Source: Peptoniphilus senegalensis JC140
GTDB lineage: Bacteria > Bacillota > Clostridia > Tissierellales > Peptoniphilaceae
Assembly: GCF_000321025.1 (NCBI RefSeq)
Contig: NZ_HE610717.1
Coordinates: 54,173 to 97,724 of the forward strand
Direction of reading: 5' to 3'
DNA: 43,552 nt
The notes beneath the pieces are model-generated. The model had not been told where the DNA came from and searched no databases. It was given only the letters and a program-made list of their open reading frames with translations. Position numbers and translations under genes: made by a program. Of the stretch, positions 1 through 7,388 are shown piece by piece; position 1 is the stretch's first letter, and every line of letters starts with the position of its first letter.

Positions 1-7
1 CAAAACA

Positions 8-30
8 AACCACCGGCTTAGCCGGTGGTT
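8..30. repeat. Perfect GC-rich hairpin (10-bp stem, 3-nt loop)
   Basis: A perfect inverted repeat with arms 8-17 and 21-30 around the loop TTA. It is far more GC-rich than its surroundings. On the plus strand no T run follows. On the minus strand it is followed by a T-rich tract (complement of 1-7), so it could be the terminator of a minus-strand transcript. Hairpins of this kind also occur at the ends of IS200/IS605-type elements. The left side is cut by the window edge, so I cannot decide. Confidence 0.6.
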
Positions 31-108
31 ATGATTTACTACAGAAAAAGTTTTCCTAACTTATAATAAAATTGAAGAGAAGTCATGGAAGTAATAAGTT
101 AAGTTTGC

Positions 109-114
109 TATAAT
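109..114 (+). promoter_or_regulatory. Candidate -10 element (TATAAT) for the surface protein gene
   Basis: A consensus TATAAT lies 51 bases before the start codon at 166. The sequence 17 bases upstream (TGGAAG) is a poor -35. A second TATAAT occurs at 62-67, also without a convincing -35. The -10 is only a candidate. Confidence 0.35.
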
Positions 115-165
115 AAATTTGTAAAAGAATTATTTTCGCTTAATATTTTTAATGAGGAGGATATA

Positions 166-3100
166 ATGAAGAGGAAAATGTTTTCTATTTTATTGGCATT
201 TGTTATTTTTTGTGAAATATTTTGTCCAGTTTTTGCAGAGGGGTCTATAATAAGAAATGCTCTTGAAGAATCAGCTAATAATGAGGAGCTAGCCCTTGTT
301 ACTGAAACTATGCCAGCAGATAGTGTAAAGGATAAGTATGTAAAAATACTTTTTGTACCAGAAACTCATTTTAGAGATGGACACGCGAACTTTGGAAGTA
401 TTGTAAATGAAGAGGGTAAGAAAATTGAATTAGGAGAAGAAGTAATCAAAGAATATCCTATTCGAGAAGAAAAAACTGTTAAAGCTAAAGCTTTTTACGC
501 CTTAAAAACTGCCAGTTGGAAAGAGATTTTAAATTATGAGGAAAATGGCAAAAAGGTATTTTATAAATTAAGAGCAGCAAATGATGAGACTGATGAGAAA
601 GTAAGAGAAGAGCATGAATTTTTAGGGTGGACATTTGAAGATAAGAAAGTGATTAACCCATATAATGAAAAATTTTTTCCTTTAGAAAATATAGGTTCTG
701 TTAGATCCAAGCATGGATATAAAAATTATTATAGTATGGAGCAAGCAATTATTTTTAAATCTAAATTCCAAGTGCGCCCATACATATTTAGAGGCAATGT
801 TGATGGTTTACAAATGTATGATTCTCATAAATATCCTATTCTTGCAGATACAGATTATAGAAAAGGTAGATTTGTTATATTTGAGAATGATAGAGGAAAA
901 GGTAAATTTGAGATTAGCGAATTTCAAAAAGAATATTTTATGAAACAAGAGAATTATTCAAGCGAGATCCGTTTTTTTGTAAAAAAAGATGCTACAGAAA
1001 GAAGTCTTGGACTTTTAAAACCAATTACAATAGCAAATAATAATTGTATGTTTTGGTATTGGTGTATTGAAGGTAATCCTGGAAGACAAATAGAGAATAA
1101 TCATGAATTACTCACTGAAAATATGATGGATTATAGAACTTATTACGCTAAATTTCTAAAAAATGGGGAAGAAATTAGGGATAAGAAATTGACAGGGGAG
1201 GTTTTGCCAGAAGGAGTTTATGCTGTAACCTTAAATAAGGAATCTGGTGTAAAATATGAAAAGTCTAAGTATAATAAAATTTATGCAATTTTTGAGGGTT
1301 CTACTTTAAAAATAATAGGAAATTTGTTGCCAACGCCATTGGCAGTGGACAATTCAAAGAAAGCTTATTGGTATTTAGATGATAAAAAAGTTGATAATAT
1401 TAAAGATATTCCTATTACAATGGACATGACCTTTACTGCAAAAGTTGAAAAAGATAATGAAAAGTATGAGGTAGGTTCTAAAAATATAAATAAAAATTAT
1501 GGAGCTTCAATAAGTGATACTGAAATATTAAACAGCGTTACTACAACTTATCCAAGTGATTTAACATTACAACCGACAAAAGCTATAATAGATGGACAAG
1601 TTTTGCCAGATGGGAAAACTTCAGGCGAATTTGAAATTAAAGTTGAAGTAAAATATCCCGATGACTCGACTTCAAAAGTTTTAGTAAAAATTATTGTAGG
1701 AAAATCACAAGCAGAAACTTTTGTGCCAGAGACAAAACCTCTTGAAGTAAATAAAAATGAAGAAGTTACAATAGAAAAATTAAAAAGTGCAATAACAAAT
1801 CTTCCTCAAGATATTACAGATATTTTAATAAAAGAAAATGCCGATACAAGTGAAGTGGGGGATAGAACTGCAAAACTTACAATTACATTTAAGGATAGCT
1901 CAAAACTCGATGTTACAATTAATATAAAAGTTAAAGAAATTATTGACGCAGGTAAAATTACTCCAATACCAGAGATTAATGCAGAAGATATTGAAGCAGA
2001 AGAAGTGGCATATAAGGGCAAGATTAATTTGACAGACAATATTAAAAACTTGCCAGAAGGTGCAAGAGTAATTGATGTAAGTGAAAAAGAAATTGACACA
2101 ACAAAAGCTGGAAACTATGAAGGAAAAGTTAAAGTAACCTTTAAAGATGGCTCTTCAAGAATAGTTATAGTTCCAGTAAAGGTTTTAAAATCACAAGCAG
2201 AAACTTTTGTGCCAGAGACAAAACCTCTTGAAGTAAATAAAAATGAAGAAATTACAATAGAAAAGTTAAAAAGCCTAATAACAAATCTTCCTCAAGATAT
2301 TAGAGATATTTTAATAAAAGAAAATGCAGATACAAGTGAAGTGGGGGATAAAACTGCAAAACTAACAATTACATTTAAGGATAGTTCAAAACTTGATGTG
2401 ACAATTAAAGTGAAGGTTAAAGAAATTCTTCCAGAGAAAAAAGATGCTGAAAAGAATCCTATTGTAGTACCTAGAAATTTAAAAGCTAGAGATAAAAATA
2501 ATCTAAGCAATTTAGAAATTGAAAATATTTTAGAACAATTTAAAATATTAAATCCTAAAGCTCGAGATATAAAAATTGATGAAAAGGGAAATGTTACACT
2601 TATTTATGAAGATAATTCGCAAAATTTTTTGAATGTATATAAATATCTAGTGGAGACACAAGAGGAAGATAAAGATAAGGGAGAAGGGCAAGATAATAAG
2701 GGAGATAAACATGAAGATGATTTTTATGATCCAAATTATTTTGAAGGGTTAGTAATTAGAGACCACAAAACAAAAACTTATCCAGTCAATGCCATAGCTC
2801 CGAGAAAAGTTATTGAAGAAAAGAAATCTAATAAAAAAACTTCTTATGTATTTCGTATAAATGAAGTTGAATATGAAATAATAGAGGATGGAGTTTCAAG
2901 AAAAGTTAAGATGGAAATAAGTCCTGTAATTAAAAATGAAAGGACAATGCTTCCACTTAGAAATGTTGCAGAAGTTCTTGGTGCAGAAGTTCTTTGGAAT
3001 GAGAAAACGAGGACAGCATCTTTTACTAAAGATGGATTAACTGCTTCAATTCAAATTGATAACAATAAGATTATTCTTTCCAGTGGAGAAGTTATTGAAA

Positions 3101-3258
3101 TGGAATCAAAACCTTATAACATTAAAGATAGAATTTTTGTATCTCTTGTAAGTGTTGGTAATGTATTTGGACTTAAAAATGGAAATACAAGTGATGGCGA
3201 AGAAAATGATATTGAATGGGACAATGAGTCTAAAACGGTTACAATTTATGTTAAATAA
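166..3258 (+). CDS. Secreted surface protein with Rib-like repeats and C-terminal stalk domain
   Basis: A 1030-residue predicted exported protein. Residues 1-24 form a signal peptide (KRK, then a hydrophobic core, cleavage near VFA-EG). Residues about 100-460 contain InlB-B-like modules (FLGWTFEDK, KAYWYLDDKK). They are followed by four Rib/alpha-like domains; two of these (about 513-592 and 675-754) are nearly identical and flank a divergent copy. After an acidic linker (about 830-850), residues about 894-1030 match the copper amine oxidase N-terminal-like stalk domain (TMLPLRNVAEVLGAEVLWN), also found in the amidase at 21021. There is no LPXTG sorting signal, so the stalk domain may mediate wall association (inference). 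The start is supported by AGGAGG at 155-160. The gene is monocistronic with its own terminator. An adhesin-like role is plausible but unproven. Confidence 0.85.
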   Translation: MKRKMFSILLAFVIFCEIFCPVFAEGSIIRNALEESANNEELALVTETMPADSVKDKYVKILFVPETHFRDGHANFGSIVNEEGKKIELGEEVIKEYPIREEKTVKAKAFYALKTASWKEILNYEENGKKVFYKLRAANDETDEKVREEHEFLGWTFEDKKVINPYNEKFFPLENIGSVRSKHGYKNYYSMEQAIIFKSKFQVRPYIFRGNVDGLQMYDSHKYPILADTDYRKGRFVIFENDRGKGKFEISEFQKEYFMKQENYSSEIRFFVKKDATERSLGLLKPITIANNNCMFWYWCIEGNPGRQIENNHELLTENMMDYRTYYAKFLKNGEEIRDKKLTGEVLPEGVYAVTLNKESGVKYEKSKYNKIYAIFEGSTLKIIGNLLPTPLAVDNSKKAYWYLDDKKVDNIKDIPITMDMTFTAKVEKDNEKYEVGSKNINKNYGASISDTEILNSVTTTYPSDLTLQPTKAIIDGQVLPDGKTSGEFEIKVEVKYPDDSTSKVLVKIIVGKSQAETFVPETKPLEVNKNEEVTIEKLKSAITNLPQDITDILIKENADTSEVGDRTAKLTITFKDSSKLDVTINIKVKEIIDAGKITPIPEINAEDIEAEEVAYKGKINLTDNIKNLPEGARVIDVSEKEIDTTKAGNYEGKVKVTFKDGSSRIVIVPVKVLKSQAETFVPETKPLEVNKNEEITIEKLKSLITNLPQDIRDILIKENADTSEVGDKTAKLTITFKDSSKLDVTIKVKVKEILPEKKDAEKNPIVVPRNLKARDKNNLSNLEIENILEQFKILNPKARDIKIDEKGNVTLIYEDNSQNFLNVYKYLVETQEEDKDKGEGQDNKGDKHEDDFYDPNYFEGLVIRDHKTKTYPVNAIAPRKVIEEKKSNKKTSYVFRINEVEYEIIEDGVSRKVKMEISPVIKNERTMLPLRNVAEVLGAEVLWNEKTRTASFTKDGLTASIQIDNNKIILSSGEVIEMESKPYNIKDRIFVSLVSVGNVFGLKNGNTSDGEENDIEWDNESKTVTIYVK
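1701..1941 (+). repeat. Direct repeat copy 1 within the surface protein gene
   Basis: This 241-bp segment recurs at 2187-2427, exactly 486 bases downstream, with only scattered substitutions. It encodes one Rib-like domain, beginning near SQAETFVPETKPLEVNKNEE and ending with the VKEI strand. Near identity at DNA level, including silent sites, points to recent duplication or gene conversion. Confidence 0.9.
2187..2427 (+). repeat. Direct repeat copy 2 within the surface protein gene
   Basis: Second copy of the 241-bp repeat at 1701-1941. The intervening 245 bp encode a related but diverged Rib-like domain, so the order is A-B-A'. Such repeats can change copy number by recombination. Confidence 0.9.
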
Positions 3259-3264
3259 GTGCTA

Positions 3265-3293
3265 AAAGAGAAGGACCACTGGTTCTTCTTTTT
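3265..3293 (+). terminator. Intrinsic terminator after the surface protein gene
   Basis: The arms AGAAGGACC (3269-3277) and GGTTCTTCT (3281-3289) pair around ACT with one G-U pair, extended by A-T pairs, and end in a run of T. Confidence 0.85.
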
Positions 3294-3317
3294 GTTATAA
3301 TTAAAAAGAGGTGAATT

Positions 3318-4379
3318 ATGATATATTTTATTATTTTACTTATTATTGTGGTTCTCTTAATTCCACAAATTTATTACCGAAAATCAAATAATCTTCTTCA
3401 AAATGAAAATATAGATTTAAAGTGTGACTTGATTTTTGAAGATTTTTCAGAGAATTTGAGAGATGAAAATTATGGAAATGTGAAAGATTTTTACGCTTTG
3501 CAAAATTGTAAAAAGGTTAAGGTAAAGTCTTATGATGATTTTATTCTTGATGCTGCATTTTTCCCTGTAGAAAATCCAAAAGCAATTGTGCAAATAATTC
3601 ACGGTGCCTTGGAGCACAAGGAAAGATACTTTCACTTAATCAAATTTTTAAATGAAAATAATTACAGCGTTTTTATCTCGGACAACAGAGGACATGGTAC
3701 TTCTCTTGGTGGAAATTACACTTTTGGTTATATTGATGGAGTTGAAAAAGTTGTTGATGACAATATTGCAATAACTAAGGCGATTAAAGAAAAGTTTCCA
3801 GATAAAAAAATTTATTTAGTGGGGCATTCTCTTGGCACAGTTTTTAGTAGAATTTATCTTGAGCGGGCAGATAATTTAATTGAAAAATTAGTTTTATCTG
3901 GGCCACCAAATTATATTCCAGAAGTTTCTTTAGCCATATTTATTGCAAATTTTATAAATTTTTATTTTGGAGAAGAGAGAACAGTTTATATCCTTAAAAA
4001 ATTATACACTGGAGACAAAATAAATTGGGACTGGTTAAGTTACAGTGAAAAAAATATTGATGATGCAAAAAGAGATCCACTGATGCCAAAGGTTTTTACA
4101 AATCGTGGATATCTTTCTGTTTTTGAAGGTGTAAAGGAATTAAATAATTTGAAAAAATTCAAATGTAAAAATTCAAAGCTTGATATTTTATTTGTTGCTG
4201 GCAAAGATGACGTGGTAATTGGTGGAGAAAGTGGATTTAATAATTCAATTGAAGCTCTAAATAAAGTTGGATATAAAAATATAAAATCTAAGCTTTATGA
4301 AGAGATGAAACATGAAATTTTTAGAGAAGATGATAAGGATAAAGTGTTTAAAGATATTTTGGAATTTTTGGAGAGTTGA
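3318..4379 (+). CDS. Membrane-anchored alpha/beta hydrolase, serine aminopeptidase S33 / monoacylglycerol lipase type
   Basis: A 353-residue protein. Residues 1-20 are a single hydrophobic segment without an obvious cleavage site, so it is probably an N-terminal anchor. The hydrolase fold follows: HG oxyanion-type motif at 95-96, DNRGHG at 122-127, and the nucleophile elbow VGHSLG with Ser171. Candidate acid and base are the Asp pair in AGKDDVV and the His in MKHEIF near the C-terminus. The family cleaves ester or peptide bonds of small lipids or peptides; the substrate is not readable. AGAGGTG precedes the ATG. The stop codon abuts the next gene, so the two are probably co-transcribed. Confidence 0.85.
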   Translation: MIYFIILLIIVVLLIPQIYYRKSNNLLQNENIDLKCDLIFEDFSENLRDENYGNVKDFYALQNCKKVKVKSYDDFILDAAFFPVENPKAIVQIIHGALEHKERYFHLIKFLNENNYSVFISDNRGHGTSLGGNYTFGYIDGVEKVVDDNIAITKAIKEKFPDKKIYLVGHSLGTVFSRIYLERADNLIEKLVLSGPPNYIPEVSLAIFIANFINFYFGEERTVYILKKLYTGDKINWDWLSYSEKNIDDAKRDPLMPKVFTNRGYLSVFEGVKELNNLKKFKCKNSKLDILFVAGKDDVVIGGESGFNNSIEALNKVGYKNIKSKLYEEMKHEIFREDDKDKVFKDILEFLES

Positions 4380-4381
4380 TA

Positions 4382-4672
4382 ATGAATTATTATTTGATAA
4401 TTGGAAATTTAAAAGAAGATGCGACCTTCGATGATAAATTTAAAAGGATTTTAGACGAGCACTTAAATTATTATGAAAATGAGACTTCTCTTGGAAGTTT
4501 AATTTTATCAGGTCCAAAAGAAGGGGGAGGAGGAATTGGTATTTATAGAGGAGATGAAGTTAAAGATTTTTGCGACAATGACCCTCTCTATTTAGAAAAT
4601 TACATTAAATATGAAATTATAAATTTTTCACCCAATGCTGTAAATGAAAAACTGCTTGAATTATTTATATAA
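4382..4672 (+). CDS. YciI-like small protein
   Basis: A 96-residue protein resembling the YCII-related family: an N-terminal strand (MNYYLIIG), a His in DEHLNYYE, a central LILSGP followed by a Gly-rich turn (KEGGGG), and the typical late segment DPLYLENYIKYEIINFSP. The family adopts a dimeric ferredoxin-like fold; a catalytic His-Asp pair is proposed for some members, and the physiological role is generally unknown. I chose ATG 4382 because GGAG (4370-4373) is 8 bases upstream; an in-frame TTG at 4376 is too close to it. Only two bases separate it from the hydrolase gene, which indicates translational coupling. Confidence 0.7.
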   Translation: MNYYLIIGNLKEDATFDDKFKRILDEHLNYYENETSLGSLILSGPKEGGGGIGIYRGDEVKDFCDNDPLYLENYIKYEIINFSPNAVNEKLLELFI

Positions 4673-4682
4673 GCTTAAAAAA

Positions 4683-4722
4683 GCTGGTACAAATTATTTT
4701 TTGTATCAGCCTTTTCTTTTTC
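4683..4722. terminator. Bidirectional intrinsic terminator
   Basis: The arms GCTGGTACAA (4683-4692) and TTGTATCAGC (4701-4710) form a 10-bp stem with one G-U pair. A T-rich tail follows on the plus strand, and an A run precedes it (a T run on the minus strand). It can end both the convergent YciI-like and DUF2007-like genes. Confidence 0.85.
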
Positions 4723-4727
4723 TTAAA

Positions 4728-4985
4728 TTAATCAAAAATCAAGTCGTCGGTATCATCATTGTCATTCATAAAATATACCAAAAGTTCATTTGCCTTCTCA
4801 AAATCATTTTCAGACACATAAATACCCTTTTCGTAAAGTGAAAATCCAGAGATTAGTCTCATGTAGTCGCCCTCGTCTTTTACAAAATATGGGATAGAAT
4901 TGTCTTCCAAGAAAGCACAAATTTCATCAAAGAGAAGTTTATTAGTTGAAGTAACAAGTTTTACATATTCAATATCTTTTTTCAT
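4728..4985 (-). CDS. DUF2007-like putative signal-transducing protein
   Basis: An 85-residue acidic cytosolic protein. The pattern VKLVTSTNKLLFDEICAFL, then IPYFVKDEG, then GIYVSENDFEKANELL fits the DUF2007 family (one beta-alpha-beta domain, often described as a putative prokaryotic signal transducing protein, function undefined). An acidic tail (NDNDDTDD) ends the protein. It has ATG at 4985 with AGGTG five bases upstream on the minus strand, and a TATAAT-like element at 5007-5002 that would give an extremely short leader. It is convergent with the YciI-like gene and divergent from the transporter. Confidence 0.65.
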   Translation of the reverse strand: MKKDIEYVKLVTSTNKLLFDEICAFLEDNSIPYFVKDEGDYMRLISGFSLYEKGIYVSENDFEKANELLVYFMNDNDDTDDLIFD

Positions 4986-5147
4986 AATATCACCTAATGA
5001 AATTATACCATTTATAAGTGAAAAATAAATTTTATTAAAGCTTTTTATAAAAATTTAGTAAGCAGGGACACTTTAACGCTTTTATCTATTTAAAAAAAAT
5101 AAATTTTGTGATACTATCTTTATTATACAAAAATAGAGGAGGAGCGT

Positions 5148-6452
5148 ATGTCAAAACAAAATGAAGGATTTTCATCAATCCTTGGATTTATTATGGTTGC
5201 CATTGGCCTTGCCCTTGGTATAGGAACACTATGGAGATTTCCTTACGTAGTTGGCGAAAACGGTGGAGCAATTTTTATATTTTTATACATTTTAATAATT
5301 TTAGTAATAGGAATTCCACTAATGACTTGTGAGGTCACTATTGGTTATGCAACGGGAAATGCGGCAATAGATGCCTATAAGACACTTAAACCTAACACAA
5401 AATGGTATTTAGCAGGCTACCTACACACTTTTGCAGCACTTATTATAGTAGGGTACACTTCAGTTATCTATGCTTGGATAATAAAATACATTGCTGGAGC
5501 TGTCGCTGGAGATTTTGTTGGACTTACAAGCGAAGGAATACAAAGTTACTTTGATACTTTTAATGCCAACAAACCAATGGTATTCTTATTCTTTTTAATT
5601 AATTTTTTACTAAACGATGCAGTAATAATTTTGGGAGTACAAAAGGGAATAGAAAGAGTTTCAAAAATTTTAATTCCAATTTTATTTGTAATCATGATTG
5701 TTATAATTATTTTTGGACTCAGACTTCCAGGTGCTAAGGATGGACTTACATTTTTATTTAAACCAGATTTTTCAAAATTTTCTATGAGCTCTGTTATAAC
5801 TTGCCTAGGTCAAGCTTTCTTTGCTCTTGGACTTGCAATGCTTGGCTCCATGGTATTTGGCTCTTATATTAAAGAAAAGGATGAAAATATCTTTAAAGAT
5901 TCATCAGTAATTTGTCTTGCACTTGTATTTGCAGGAATTTTATCTGGTCTTATGATTCTTCCAATAGTATTTGCAACAGGACTTACACCAGGAGAAGGAG
6001 TTGGACTTACATTCTTAACTCTTCCACTTGCCTTTAACGTAGTTCCTTTTGGTAGAATTCTTTCAGTTTTATTTTACTTTGGATTTTACATTGCAGCTTT
6101 TACATCATCAGTTGGTGTGTTAGAAGCAATTGTAGGACAATTTATGGAAAGATTTAAACTAGAAAGAATAAAGGCTCTTATTCTTGCAAGTATAATAATT
6201 TTAGGAATAGCTGCACTTTCTGTTTTCTATGAGCCAGCTTTTGCTTTTATTGACAATGTAGAAAGTAATTACATTTTAGTAATTGGTTGCCTATTGATTG
6301 CACTTTTCTCTGCAAGAGCATGGAAGATGGATAACTTATTGGAAGCGGCTAATATAAAAAGTCCTTTTGTAAGAACTTGGATGAATGTAAGTATAAAGTA
6401 CATTTCGCCAATAGTAATTGTTATAATATTTTTCAGTCAGTTTATAAAATAA
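5148..6452 (+). CDS. Sodium-dependent transporter, SNF/NSS family (LeuT-type)
   Basis: A 434-residue integral membrane protein with about 11 hydrophobic segments, the usual length for bacterial 11-TM members of the neurotransmitter:sodium symporter family. The hallmark unwound TM1 motif is at 22-36 (GIGTLWRFPYVVGENGG), followed by GIPLMTCEVTIGY in TM2; TM6 contains GQAFFALGLAMLGS. The family couples Na+ to uptake of amino acids or related compounds; the substrate is unclear. The TM1 motif has Thr where LeuT has Asn (GxGN), a residue known to contribute to Na+ binding. AGGAGGAG precedes the ATG, and the gene is monocistronic with its own terminator. Confidence 0.9.
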   Translation: MSKQNEGFSSILGFIMVAIGLALGIGTLWRFPYVVGENGGAIFIFLYILIILVIGIPLMTCEVTIGYATGNAAIDAYKTLKPNTKWYLAGYLHTFAALIIVGYTSVIYAWIIKYIAGAVAGDFVGLTSEGIQSYFDTFNANKPMVFLFFLINFLLNDAVIILGVQKGIERVSKILIPILFVIMIVIIIFGLRLPGAKDGLTFLFKPDFSKFSMSSVITCLGQAFFALGLAMLGSMVFGSYIKEKDENIFKDSSVICLALVFAGILSGLMILPIVFATGLTPGEGVGLTFLTLPLAFNVVPFGRILSVLFYFGFYIAAFTSSVGVLEAIVGQFMERFKLERIKALILASIIILGIAALSVFYEPAFAFIDNVESNYILVIGCLLIALFSARAWKMDNLLEAANIKSPFVRTWMNVSIKYISPIVIVIIFFSQFIK

Positions 6453-6467
6453 TTTGTAGAAAAAAAG

Positions 6468-6502
6468 AATCGCCTGGTAATGATGATGCCAAGCGATTTT
6501 TT
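6468..6502 (+). terminator. Intrinsic terminator after the Na+ symporter gene
   Basis: The arms 6468-6479 and 6487-6498 pair with a single C-A mismatch and one G-U, then a T run follows. Confidence 0.8.
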
Positions 6503-6529
6503 AATGTTTAATTATAAAAATAGGCAAGA

Positions 6530-6555
6530 AAAAAGACCCTTCCGAGGGTCTTTTT
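6530..6555 (-). terminator. Intrinsic terminator of rpsD
   Basis: An 11-bp perfect stem: AAAAAGACCCT (6530-6540), loop TCCG, AGGGTCTTTTT (6545-6555). It is symmetric enough to work both ways; on the minus strand it lies just after the rpsD stop codon. Confidence 0.9.
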
Positions 6556-6563
6556 CTCTTTCA

Positions 6564-7160
6564 TTACATGTTCTTTGAATAGAATTCAACGATTAATTGG
6601 TCTTCAATTTCTATTGGAACATCTTCTCTATTTGGAAGAGTTACTAAAGTTGCTTTAAAGTCTTCAGCCTTAGAAATGTAAGGGAAGTTTACAACAATAT
6701 TAGTGTTGTAGTTTTCTTTAAATAAATCAACTTTTTTTCCTTTAGCAGATAATGCAATTACATCGCCAGCTTCACATCTGTAAGAAGGAATATTAACTTT
6801 CTTACCATTAACTGTTAAGTGACCGTGAGTAACCATTTGTCTTGCTTGTCTAATTGAAGATGCAAAGCCAATTCTGTAACATAAACTATCAAGTCTTCTT
6901 TCTAGGAATGTTACTAAAGTAGGACCAGTTTGGCCTTGAGTTCTTTGAGCTTCTTTGAATAGATTAACAAATTGTCTTTCAAGTACACCATAGTATGCTC
7001 TAAGTCTTTGTTTTTCTAAAAGTTGCTTACCATATTCAGTAAGTTTCTTGTCGCTTCTTGCAGTACCTTTTGTGGCTCTTTTCATTGCCTTTGGGTGACC
7101 GCATACATTTAGTCCAAGTCTTCTTGATTGCTTGAACTTTGGATCCATCATTTTTGCCAT
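6564..7160 (-). CDS. rpsD: 30S ribosomal protein S4
   Basis: A 198-residue protein that nucleates 16S rRNA assembly of the small subunit. The N-terminal region MAKMMDPKFKQSRRLG is followed by the S4 RNA-binding domain (FLERRLDSLCYRIGFA, IRQARQMVTHGHLTVNGKKV at about 90-130) and the conserved C-terminus QLIVEFYS. A four-cysteine zinc knuckle is absent; a single Cys remains in NVCGHP. ATG 7160 is preferred because AGGAG lies 10 bases upstream, while an in-frame TTG at 7169 is only one base from it. As in Bacillus, rpsD stands outside the ribosomal protein clusters as a single gene, with a strong promoter, a short leader hairpin and a terminator. Confidence 0.97.
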   Translation of the reverse strand: MAKMMDPKFKQSRRLGLNVCGHPKAMKRATKGTARSDKKLTEYGKQLLEKQRLRAYYGVLERQFVNLFKEAQRTQGQTGPTLVTFLERRLDSLCYRIGFASSIRQARQMVTHGHLTVNGKKVNIPSYRCEAGDVIALSAKGKKVDLFKENYNTNIVVNFPYISKAEDFKATLVTLPNREDVPIEIEDQLIVEFYSKNM

Positions 7161-7175
7161 TTTTATCAAACTCCT

Positions 7176-7200
7176 ATAAATTTTCGCCGCGATAATTTAT
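7176..7200 (-). promoter_or_regulatory. Leader hairpin next to the rpsD ribosome binding site
   Basis: In the roughly 45-nt leader, arms ATAAATT and AATTTAT plus TCG/CGA pair around a small loop, ending one base before AGGAG. In other Firmicutes, S4 represses its own synthesis through a leader RNA. That this hairpin has that role here is inference. Confidence 0.45.
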
Positions 7201-7211
7201 AAGCCGATAGC

Positions 7212-7240
7212 ATTATACTAGAAAGGAAGCTCTTTGTAAA
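7212..7240 (-). promoter_or_regulatory. Sigma-A-type promoter of rpsD
   Basis: Read on the minus strand: TTTACA (7240-7235), 17-base spacer, TATAAT (7217-7212). Start of transcription is expected near 7205. Confidence 0.88.
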
Positions 7241-7388
7241 GGGAAAAATTAAAATAAGGAAAGTTTTATGGTATTACAAGAATTTTTTGTCAATAATGCC
7301 ATGCTTTGATGAAAAATTTTAAAATAATTATGTTATACTTAAAACATAAATAAAGAAATATCTTTCGATTAATTATATAGGAGGATTT

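Noticed and set aside
1806-2510. Two similar minus-strand open frames opposite the surface protein gene
   Set aside because: They mirror the repeated Rib-like segments on the coding strand, have no ribosome binding site and low-complexity Ser/Ile/Leu composition. They are shadows.
4644-4841. Plus-strand 65-residue open frame after the YciI-like gene
   Set aside because: It runs through the bidirectional terminator and antisense to the DUF2007-like gene; no ribosome binding site.
5106-5126. TTGTGA ... TATTAT as promoter of the Na+ symporter gene
   Set aside because: Only 9 bases separate the two hexamers, so they cannot serve as a -35/-10 pair.
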